Positions 1 through 3,764 of a stretch of 5,103 nt of DNA are shown one piece after another. Source of the stretch: UBA8516 sp035457865 (GTDB lineage Archaea > Thermoproteota > Nitrososphaeria > Nitrososphaerales > Nitrosopumilaceae). The number at the start of each line of letters is the position of its first letter. Position 1 is the first letter of the stretch. The notes beneath the pieces are model-generated. The model saw only the letters and a list, made by a program, of their open reading frames with translations, did no database searches and was not told the DNA's origin. The position numbers were made by a program, and so were the translations under genes. Location: contig DATIAR010000027.1 in assembly GCA_035457865.1 (NCBI GenBank), positions 1 through 5,103 of the forward strand. The letters run 5' to 3'.

Positions 1-369
1 CGGTGTAATTTTAACAAAAGGAGCTTCACCTTCCTTCCACGGCATTTCTTTTACCCAGTAGAATTTTTTGTAAAAGATCTCATATAGCCGTTTGAACTCT
101 TGTCCTCTCTCAATAAATTCTGCAGTTCCCTGTATGACTACTGCTTTATGTTTTCCTTCAAGGTAAACATCTACAGTTATTGCAACATTCTTGTTTTTCT
201 TTAGATTAGAATACTTTTTTGTGTTGTAATCAGTTGCAATATAGAAAACACCATTTTCAAAATAATATGTAACAGGAGTTACATGTGGTATGTCATTATG
301 AGATGTTGCAATTCTACATGCCTCGCTGTTTTCCAAAAAATCTATTTCTTTTTGTGTGAATTCAATCAC
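1..369 (-). CDS. Pyridoxamine 5'-phosphate oxidase-like FMN-binding split-barrel protein (C-terminus cut by window edge)
   Basis: The minus strand is open from a GTG at 369 to the left edge (123 codons), with a TAA in the same frame two codons upstream, so GTG is the first possible start. The N-terminus reads V/M-I-E-F-T-Q-K-E-I-D-F-L. A typical PNPOx-like core follows: ACRIATSHNDIPHVTPVTY (residues 18-36), GVFYIATD (40-47), a KYSNLKKN segment (52-59) and NVAITVD (61-67). This is the strand order of small FMN- or F420-binding split barrels, which usually have about 130-150 residues, so roughly 10-25 residues are missing. Proteins of this family are cytoplasmic dimers that bind a flavin at the interface. 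The substrate cannot be read from the sequence, and true vitamin B6 oxidase activity is not implied. A TATA-like box at 391-398 centres about 26 bp upstream of the GTG, which suggests a leaderless mRNA. The tRNA-Val gene lies immediately upstream on the same strand. Confidence 0.85.
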   Translation of the reverse strand, partial: MIEFTQKEIDFLENSEACRIATSHNDIPHVTPVTYYFENGVFYIATDYNTKKYSNLKKNKNVAITVDVYLEGKHKAVVIQGTAEFIERGQEFKRLYEIFYKKFYWVKEMPWKEGEAPFVKITP

Positions 370-390
370 ATTTTATCCACATTTTTGTGT

Positions 391-398
391 AATAAAAA
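391..398 (-). promoter_or_regulatory. TATA-like box for the split-barrel gene, overlapping the tRNA-Val terminator tract
   Basis: On the minus strand this reads TTTTTATT. Its centre is about 25-26 bp upstream of the GTG at 369, the archaeal TATA-to-start distance expected if transcription begins at the start codon. The same T-rich run lies just 3' of tRNA-Val and could also serve as its oligo-T terminator. Both assignments rest on position and composition only. Confidence 0.45.
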
Positions 399-402
399 CA
401 AG

Positions 403-476
403 TGGGCCGAGAGAGATTTGAACTCTCGACCACCGCCGTGTCAGGGCGGTATCCTAACCAACTAGACGATCGGCCC
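403..476 (-). tRNA. tRNA-Val (anticodon GAC)
   Basis: A complete cloverleaf can be drawn on the minus strand. The acceptor stem is GGGCCGA/TCGGCCC (7 bp) and the D-stem GTCT/GGAT has two G-T wobbles. The D-loop contains GG. The anticodon stem is CCGCC/GGCGG around the loop CTGACAC, giving anticodon GAC, which reads the Val codon GUC. A 5-nt variable region is followed by T-stem GAGAG/CTCTC with loop TTCAAAT. The discriminator is A73 at position 403, as usual for archaeal tRNA-Val. No CCA is encoded and there is no intron. The length is 74 nt. The anticodon is GAC and not GTC, so this is valine and not aspartate. Confidence 0.95.
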
Positions 477-500
477 GATAGAATACGACTCTTCTAGGAG

Positions 501-513
501 ACGTTATTAACGT
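501..513. promoter_or_regulatory. 13-bp palindrome ACGTTAtTAACGT in the divergent tRNA-Val/bluB promoter region
   Basis: This is a perfect inverted repeat of 6-bp arms (ACGTTA/TAACGT) around one T, in the 85-bp gap between tRNA-Val (minus) and bluB (plus). It overlaps TTAATAAC on the minus strand, which sits about 31 bp upstream of the tRNA 5' end and is a reasonable TATA box for that tRNA. It could be an operator for a dimeric regulator or simply part of the tRNA promoter. The sequence does not decide. Confidence 0.35.
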
Positions 514-531
514 TTAATTTGAAAAAATAAG

Positions 532-539
532 AATAATAT
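532..539 (+). promoter_or_regulatory. TATA-like box for bluB
   Basis: AATAATAT is centred about 26 bp upstream of the bluB ATG at 562, so transcription would begin at or near the start codon. There is no Shine-Dalgarno-like sequence between the box and the ATG, which agrees with a leaderless mRNA. No cobalamin-riboswitch-like structure was seen in this short leader. Confidence 0.4.
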
Positions 540-561
540 GCATTGTTTTGAATGAATATGC

Positions 562-1272
562 ATGGATGATGATTTTTCAGAAGACGAAAAAAATGGCTTT
601 TACAAGGCTGTTTTTTCTAGGCGCGATGTGAGATCTCACTTTACCTCAGAGCCAATAGATGACAAGACCTTGTCTAGAATTTTAAATGCAGCCCATCATG
701 CTCCTTCCGTAGGTTTTTCACAACCATGGAATTTTATTTTGATAAAAGATCATGAAACACGTAAAAAAATAAAAAAATCTTTTGATGATGAAAGAACACG
801 TTCATCAGATCTTATCAAGGATCCAAAAAGATCAAGATATCTTTCTCTAAGACTTGAGGGAATTTTAGACTCTGCTGTAAACATTTGTGTTACTTATGAT
901 CCCTCCAAGTTCGGCCCTTTCGTGATAGGGAGAACCAGCATTCCTGAAACAGGAATTTACAGTGTATGTTGTGCAATTCAAAATTTGTGGCTTGCAGCAA
1001 GGACAGAAGGGATTGGATTAGGATGGGTAAGCATTCTTTCCAATGACGATCTTAAAAAAACTCTGGAAATTCCAGAACATGTTGTTCCAGTTGCATATCT
1101 GTGTCTTGGTCATGTCTCAGAATTTGCACAAAAACCAGATCTTGAAACTGCAGGTTGGTTACCAAGACTTGATTTAAAAGATGTCGTGTTTTATGAGAAA
1201 TGGGACAGAGTTGATGATCCTAGTTGGTATCAAATTCATGAGATGATAGTTTCAAATTTAGATTACGCTTAA
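562..1272 (+). CDS. bluB: 5,6-dimethylbenzimidazole synthase BluB
   Basis: This 236-residue protein of the nitroreductase-like fold matches BluB, which cleaves FMNH2 with O2 to form 5,6-dimethylbenzimidazole (DMB), the lower axial ligand of cobalamin, in the cytoplasm. Visible hallmarks are VFSRRDVRSHF (17-27), AAHHAPSVGFSQPWNF (43-58), IPETGIYSVCCAIQNLW (127-143) and GIGLGWVSIL (150-159). Asp22 and Ser157 lie 135 residues apart. That equals the spacing of Asp32 and Ser167, the residues I recall as catalytically important in Sinorhizobium meliloti BluB. The absence of deletions and the HHAPSVG signature separate it from ordinary nitroreductases. ATG 562 is the first start in frame; ATGs at 552 and 558 are in another frame that ends at 569. 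The C-terminal tail from about 210 is charged and aromatic. tRNA-Arg follows 24 bp after the stop. An FMN reductase downstream could supply reduced flavin (inference). Confidence 0.93.
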   Translation: MDDDFSEDEKNGFYKAVFSRRDVRSHFTSEPIDDKTLSRILNAAHHAPSVGFSQPWNFILIKDHETRKKIKKSFDDERTRSSDLIKDPKRSRYLSLRLEGILDSAVNICVTYDPSKFGPFVIGRTSIPETGIYSVCCAIQNLWLAARTEGIGLGWVSILSNDDLKKTLEIPEHVVPVAYLCLGHVSEFAQKPDLETAGWLPRLDLKDVVFYEKWDRVDDPSWYQIHEMIVSNLDYA

Positions 1273-1296
1273 ATTGTTACAAAGTTGATTTTTGCT

Positions 1297-1389
1297 GGGC
1301 TCGTGGCGCAGTGTCTAATTGACGCGCAACATGGATAGCGCGGTAGCCTCCTAAGTTACAGGTCGAGGGATCGAAGCCCTCCGAGCCCG
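1297..1389 (+). tRNA. tRNA-Arg (anticodon CCT) with an 18-nt D-loop insertion, probably an intron
   Basis: The acceptor stem GGGCTCG/CGAGCCC, anticodon stem GTAGC/GTTAC (one G-T) and T-stem GAGGG/CCCTC all form. The anticodon loop is CTCCTAA, so the anticodon is CCT (Arg codon AGG), at 1350-1352. The discriminator is G and CCA is not encoded. The D-stem GCGC (1306-1309) with GCGC (1338-1341) encloses 28 nt instead of about 10. Removing 18 nt between the two GCGCA copies (1306-1310 and 1324-1328) leaves a normal D-loop, AACATGGATA, and a 75-nt tRNA. The T-loop is ATCGAAG where TTCGAAT-like is expected, so positions 54 and 60 are atypical. The identity is clear, but removal of the insertion is inferred. 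Confidence 0.88.
1310..1327 (+). other. Candidate non-canonical tRNA intron (D-loop, 18 nt)
   Basis: The insertion is bordered by the direct repeat GCGCA, so its exact register is ambiguous over six positions. The register given here cuts GC^A at both ends. It puts GUGU (1311-1314) opposite ACAU (1329-1332), a 4-bp helix between two 3-nt GCA bulges as in a bulge-helix-bulge splicing motif. The outer and inner flanking helices are weak or absent, so the motif is relaxed at best. Archaeal tRNA introns at non-canonical sites, including the D-loop, are established for this phylum. Confidence 0.55.
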
Positions 1390-1399
1390 CTTTACATTA

Positions 1400-1405
1400 T
1401 TTTTT
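1400..1405 (+). terminator. Oligo-T tract after tRNA-Arg
   Basis: A run of six T starts 11 nt after the tRNA 3' end in an AT-rich stretch. Archaeal RNA polymerase terminates on such tracts without a hairpin. The call is based on composition and position only. Confidence 0.45.
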
Positions 1406-1444
1406 CGATTAGACATTCATCGATTATTTCAAAATGATCAATTC

Positions 1445-1460
1445 TTGATTTTATTATCAA
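1445..1460. repeat. Inverted repeat TTGAT-N6-ATCAA upstream of the FMN reductase
   Basis: Perfect 5-bp arms are separated by TTTATT, about 27 bp upstream of the TATA box at 1487. A TGATCA palindrome at 1435-1440 lies beside it, and TCGATTA occurs twice nearby (1405-1411 and 1420-1426). The position would suit a regulator site for the reductase, but in such AT-rich DNA short repeats arise easily by chance. Confidence 0.2.
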
Positions 1461-1486
1461 TCATAATGAAATCTTTGGTTATTTGA

Positions 1487-1496
1487 TTTAAATATA
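1487..1496 (+). promoter_or_regulatory. TATA box (BoxA) for the FMN reductase gene
   Basis: TTTAAATATA is the clearest archaeal TATA box in the window. It is centred 26-27 bp upstream of the ATG at 1518, and no Shine-Dalgarno sequence lies between them. The gene is therefore probably transcribed as a leaderless mRNA from its own promoter, independently of bluB and tRNA-Arg. Confidence 0.65.
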
Positions 1497-1517
1497 ATAT
1501 CGGTTGACTGAGTCATT

Positions 1518-2033
1518 ATGAAAGTTGTTGTGATTTCTGCTAGCCCAAGAAAAGGTGCCAATACACAGATCATGATGGAATATTTGTATAATTACGTTAA
1601 AACAAAAAATGCTGATACAAAATTTATTGATCTATCAAAAAACAAAATTGATTGTTATCTTGGACCTGGAGAAAATTATAGTCAGATCACAATGCAGACA
1701 GCAAGAGATGTTACTGAGGCTGATGTTTGGTTTATTGGTTCGCCTATTTACAATTCATTTTTTAGTTCATCTTTGAAAAATCTCTTTGAATATATTAGTT
1801 ACAAAGAGACCGCTGGAAAAACTGCCGGCATAGCAATTATGTCTTCAGGAAATATCAGTTTTACAAACGTCCAGAATGCGATTACAGGTTTAATGTCTTA
1901 TTTCAAAGTGATAACAAATCCAAGGGCAGTGCACATGACCACGAATCAGATTAATGATGGAAAGATAGTTGATGAAAACGCCATGGCTAGACTAAGAGAA
2001 CTAGTTGATGGGACACTAAAACTTGCTTCCTAG
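1518..2033 (+). CDS. NAD(P)H-dependent FMN reductase family flavoprotein (flavodoxin-like fold)
   Basis: This 171-residue protein belongs to the FMN_red family (NADPH-dependent FMN reductases, azoreductases and quinone reductases of flavodoxin fold). The first strand and phosphate-binding loop read MKVVVISASPRKGANT (1-16), with S8-P10-R11-K12-G13 in the usual place. The second flavin-contact segment is ADVWFIGSPIYNSFFSSSLK (68-87), followed by NLFEYIS, where the family has its GSP-x-Y-x-x-x-x-x-x-LK signature. GKTAGIAIMSSG (100-111) is the third loop. The length is typical of the SsuE-like group. Its natural acceptor cannot be told: free FMN, a quinone or an azo compound are all possible. It lies downstream of bluB on the same strand and could provide FMNH2 for it, but its own TATA box and the intervening tRNA argue against a simple operon. 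Its TAG stop overlaps the stop of the convergent gene. Confidence 0.87.
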   Translation: MKVVVISASPRKGANTQIMMEYLYNYVKTKNADTKFIDLSKNKIDCYLGPGENYSQITMQTARDVTEADVWFIGSPIYNSFFSSSLKNLFEYISYKETAGKTAGIAIMSSGNISFTNVQNAITGLMSYFKVITNPRAVHMTTNQINDGKIVDENAMARLRELVDGTLKLAS

Positions 2034-2455
2034 ACTATCTTTGCAGTAGGTGTAACATAAACTGTTTTGAAGATTTTGACTGTGTAATCTCCTTGAAAGA
2101 TGTTAATCACTCTGTCACCATCTACATTTCTAGCACGAAATTTGTATTCATAAGAGCCATCCTCTCTAACATCGGTTTGTGCAAAGTGTACTGGTTCATC
2201 ATCTTTGTAAATCTGAATTATTACCGGATATCCCTCTGCAGGATTAATTACCTTGCCTTCAACAAACGCCCAAGGAAGAGTATTATCTTCTGGAATATGC
2301 ATTGGTATTATTTTTTGTTGTAATACAACCGAGTTATCTTTTGATACAAGTGTTGGAATAGAGGGAAATTCTTCTGATATAGAAGACGTAGAATTTGGAA
2401 GTGTTACAAGTAGTGCTGCTAAAGCTGCCAGACCAAATACAATTAATGATTTCAC
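2030..2455 (-). CDS. Secreted beta-sandwich domain protein (conserved thaumarchaeal type)
   Basis: This 141-residue protein starts at GTG 2455. An N-terminal signal peptide (MKSLIVFGLAALAALLVTLP, residues 1-20) is followed by a Ser/Thr-rich linker to about residue 60 and then one compact domain from W62 to the C-terminus. The domain reads WAFVEGKVINP, then EGYPVIIQIYKDDEPVHFAQ and DGSYEYKFR, and ends GDYTVKIFKTVYV. This alternating beta pattern, with a YPVIIQIYK strand and a DGSYEYKF hairpin, resembles carboxypeptidase-regulatory or Ig-like modules that recur in secreted proteins of ammonia-oxidising archaea (family resemblance from memory). No C-terminal membrane anchor or sorting motif is present, so it is probably released or held at the envelope by partners. 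A GGTGGTGG stretch at 2463-2470, six bases upstream of the GTG, is a possible ribosome binding site. Its function is unknown. Confidence 0.8.
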   Translation of the reverse strand: MKSLIVFGLAALAALLVTLPNSTSSISEEFPSIPTLVSKDNSVVLQQKIIPMHIPEDNTLPWAFVEGKVINPAEGYPVIIQIYKDDEPVHFAQTDVREDGSYEYKFRARNVDGDRVINIFQGDYTVKIFKTVYVTPTAKIV

Positions 2456-2511
2456 GAAATTCCACCACCAAAGTTACATATTAAGTTGACTGATAATTAA
2501 TTCATCATAAC
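2456..2511. promoter_or_regulatory. Divergent promoter region between the secreted protein and the Cys-rich miniprotein
   Basis: This 56-bp gap contains two AT-rich boxes. ACATATTAAG lies near 2476-2485 on the plus strand, about 30 bp before the ATG at 2512. AATTAATT lies at 2494-2501. Read on the minus strand, the second box would start transcription near 2471 and leave a short leader carrying the GGTGGTGG motif before GTG 2455. The first box also fits a leaderless start at 2455. The assignment of boxes to genes is not certain. Confidence 0.35.
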
Positions 2512-2628
2512 ATGTCAGAAGAAAAGCTAAATGACGGATGTCGTTGTAATTGCCATTTTGGTGGAGCTGTAAGTTGCCCTGGTTGTAAACAGAACCATGG
2601 GACTCATCAATGTGAACATTGTAAGTAG
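2512..2628 (+). CDS. 38-residue Cys/His-rich miniprotein, probable zinc-binding knuckle
   Basis: This short open frame runs from ATG to TAG and codes for 38 residues, too short for many gene callers. It has Cys at 10, 12, 14, 22, 25, 34 and 37 and His at 15, 29, 32 and 36. CRCNCH (10-15), CPGC (22-25) and HQCEHC (32-37) resemble paired zinc-knuckle or zinc-ribbon half sites. There is no signal peptide, so it probably stays in the cytoplasm. Seven Cys in 38 codons, a clean start with an AT-rich box about 30 bp upstream, and a fit into the gap with 2 bp to spare before the convergent gene all favour a real gene. Its role could be metal or nucleic-acid binding. I do not recognise a named family. 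The T-rich tract just after its stop could end its transcript. Confidence 0.68.
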   Translation: MSEEKLNDGCRCNCHFGGAVSCPGCKQNHGTHQCEHCK

Positions 2629-2630
2629 TG

Positions 2631-3083
2631 TTATTTTTTCTTTTTACGTTTTATATTTTCTTGTGCAGCTAGCATTTTTAGATGTGCAAGTTCTGTCCTA
2701 AGAGATTCTATTTCTACAAGAGTTTTGAGGTTAGCAATTTCTATCTTTAATTTTTCTATCTCTTTATCTTTAATTTTTACTCTATCTTTTAGCTCATCAA
2801 GATCAGTGGAGAATTGAATCTTAGTTTGCTCAAGATCTTCGGCACTTATCTGACCTGTCTGGAACTGTTGACTATCAGTTAGCTTTTTTTTTACCTCATG
2901 GCCTGAACCATGTTTATGCATGTAATCTGCACTTTTTTGTGCAAGCCAGCATATAACGACCAGAAACCATGCTGCTATGATGAACACTGACATGGTAAAA
3001 TGCAGCGTGCTGGGAAGCACAAAATATAGACCAGTAAGAACTGCTGCAAGGGCACCGACTGTAACTGTAGGAATGTGTCCCAT
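2631..3083 (-). CDS. Membrane-anchored coiled-coil protein of unknown function
   Basis: This 150-residue protein has two hydrophobic helices, about 7-24 (TVTVGALAAVLTGLYFVL) and about 29-48 (FTMSVFIIAAWFLVVICWLA). A His/Lys-rich linker (54-69, HKHGSGHEVKKK) follows. From about residue 82 to 140 there is a long amphipathic helix with regular Leu/Ile spacing (LDELKDRVKIKDKEIEKLKI and onwards), a clear coiled coil. The end is strongly basic (KRKKKK). The likely topology is a two-helix hairpin with both ends in the cytoplasm and the coiled coil projecting inward to oligomerise or recruit a partner. The basic tail could touch lipid or nucleic acid (inference). The start is supported by the ribosome binding site listed separately. 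The gene is convergent with the Cys-rich miniprotein and downstream of the helix-turn-helix gene on the same strand. No known family recognised. Confidence 0.77.
   Translation of the reverse strand: MGHIPTVTVGALAAVLTGLYFVLPSTLHFTMSVFIIAAWFLVVICWLAQKSADYMHKHGSGHEVKKKLTDSQQFQTGQISAEDLEQTKIQFSTDLDELKDRVKIKDKEIEKLKIEIANLKTLVEIESLRTELAHLKMLAAQENIKRKKKK
2632..2645 (+). terminator. T-rich tract downstream of the Cys-rich gene
   Basis: TATTTTTTCTTTTT begins four bases after the TAG at 2628 and suits archaeal oligo-T termination on the plus strand. It lies inside the convergent gene, where its complement encodes the C-terminal lysine-rich tail. Positional inference only. Confidence 0.4.
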
Positions 3084-3086
3084 ATT

Positions 3087-3093
3087 TCACCTC
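3087..3093 (-). promoter_or_regulatory. Strong Shine-Dalgarno sequence of the coiled-coil gene
   Basis: On the minus strand GAGGTGA ends three bases before ATG 3083 and matches the complement of the archaeal 16S rRNA 3' end (GGAGGTGATC). It contrasts with the genes here that look leaderless and implies that this transcript has a 5' leader. It may start at its own promoter in the 82-bp gap or be read through from the helix-turn-helix gene. Confidence 0.6.
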
Positions 3094-3165
3094 ACAAATT
3101 TTCTTGCTTATAATAGTAATGGAAAATACTAGATTTGGGATTATTGATAAAAAGAAAAGATTTTG

Positions 3166-3411
3166 CTAGGCAGTAACATTCTCAGGATCTTTATTGCCAA
3201 AATATCCAGGTCGTGGGACCTCAGATTGCAAAATCTGAATTTTTTGTAAAAGTTCATTTCGTAAATCTCGCGCAACTCTTCTTACGGTAGGTCTTGGAAC
3301 ACCAAGATCTTCTACTACTTTAGTATAGATATCTTGCTTGTCTGTAAGTCCCTTGTCAAGCAGCGCGTTGATTGCTTCTTTAATATTGGTGCTTTGCGTA
3401 GAGCGATTCAC
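3166..3411 (-). CDS. Small helix-turn-helix DNA-binding protein
   Basis: This 81-residue protein starts at GTG 3411. Three helices can be drawn: about 10-20 (IKEAINALLDK), about 23-36 (TDKQDIYTKVVEDL) and about 40-55 (PTVRRVARDLRNELLQ). The turn GVPRPTVRRVARDLR resembles the recognition helix of winged or MarR/ArsR-like folds: a protein asks 'next unit of kinship', then Pro-Thr-Val-Arg-Arg. A short helical extension and a Gly/Pro-rich tail (67-81) follow. It lacks effector or metal sites, so it could be a basal or locally acting transcription regulator in the cytoplasm. Similar small proteins seem common in ammonia-oxidising archaea (recollection, not checked). A TATA box 26 bp upstream suggests a leaderless transcript. 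It lies upstream of the coiled-coil gene on the same strand with an 82-bp gap. Its targets are unknown. Confidence 0.72.
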   Translation of the reverse strand: MNRSTQSTNIKEAINALLDKGLTDKQDIYTKVVEDLGVPRPTVRRVARDLRNELLQKIQILQSEVPRPGYFGNKDPENVTA

Positions 3412-3432
3412 GATTTTTATTTTTCAGATCTT

Positions 3433-3440
3433 CTATATAA
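3433..3440 (-). promoter_or_regulatory. TATA box for the helix-turn-helix gene
   Basis: TTATATAG on the minus strand is centred about 26 bp upstream of GTG 3411. No Shine-Dalgarno sequence lies between, so a leaderless mRNA beginning with GUG is likely. Confidence 0.6.
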
Positions 3441-3734
3441 GACTGTTACTGTACCGTTGAATTATTATATAATTAATAATTGAAAAATGTCTGATCAATA
3501 ATTCCATTTAGTGTACTACCAAAACTTTTAAAATATTTGCATTGAAAATGTCAAAAATATAATGTGATTTTATCTGTGCCTGATTACACATGTTTGGTGA
3601 CTGACTTTTGGATTTTTTTGTCTGAATTTTTGTGATTATTATATAGTTTAATAGAAAATCTATAGATTCGAGTATTTGTGTTTTTGATGTAAAAAGGTAA
3701 TTTTACTCTGTAATAGATATTAGGATAGCAAGAC

Positions 3735-3744
3735 TCTTATGATA
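3735..3744 (+). promoter_or_regulatory. Weak TATA-like box for the cyclophilin gene
   Basis: TCTTATGATA is centred 25-26 bp before ATG 3765, consistent with the leaderless arrangement of neighbouring genes. It deviates from the consensus. A second candidate, AATAGATATT near 3712-3721, would leave a leader of about 20 nt without a Shine-Dalgarno sequence. Confidence 0.35.
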
Positions 3745-3764
3745 AAAGTAACTAGTTTGAGAAA

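Larger units (their letters stand above)
3412..3764. other. 353-bp AT-rich non-coding region between the HTH and cyclophilin genes
   Basis: No open frame longer than about 27 codons was found on either strand, and every ATG in the region meets a stop quickly. The region holds the HTH promoter at its left end (3433-3440) and a cyclophilin promoter candidate at its right end. Further TATA-like runs occur near 3466-3478, 3525-3536 and 3639-3646 and are not matched to a gene. I see no tRNA, CRISPR repeat or stable hairpin. It is longer than the other gaps here and could contain an untranslated RNA or regulatory DNA. Confidence 0.6.

Noticed and set aside
283..465. 60-codon plus-strand frame across the split-barrel gene start and tRNA-Val
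   Set aside because: It overlaps a clear tRNA and an antisense coding gene, and its product has no recognisable features.
403..476. tRNA-Asp
   Set aside because: The seven-base anticodon loop CTGACAC places GAC at 34-36, which reads a valine codon.
477..561. Cobalamin riboswitch upstream of bluB
   Set aside because: The gap is only 85 bp, shows no B12-box-like sequence or multistem structure, and the mRNA appears leaderless.
552..569. Five-codon upstream frame (MNMHG) overlapping the bluB start
   Set aside because: With the TATA-like box at 532-539, transcription probably starts at about 562, so these ATGs would not be in the mRNA. It would matter only if a longer leader exists.
1306..1327. 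Alternative D-arm using GCGC 1306-1309 with GCGC 1324-1327 and no intron
   Set aside because: Its loop lacks the conserved GG and it leaves an unexplained stretch that contains a proper GG D-loop before the second GCGC.
2093..2489. Two plus-strand frames (76 and 78 codons) opposite the secreted-protein gene
   Set aside because: They lie antisense to a gene with a signal peptide and a coherent domain, and their own products show no plausible domain.
3555..3640. 27-codon minus-strand frame in the non-coding region
   Set aside because: It has no ribosome binding site, no clear promoter at the right distance and no compositional signature of a protein.
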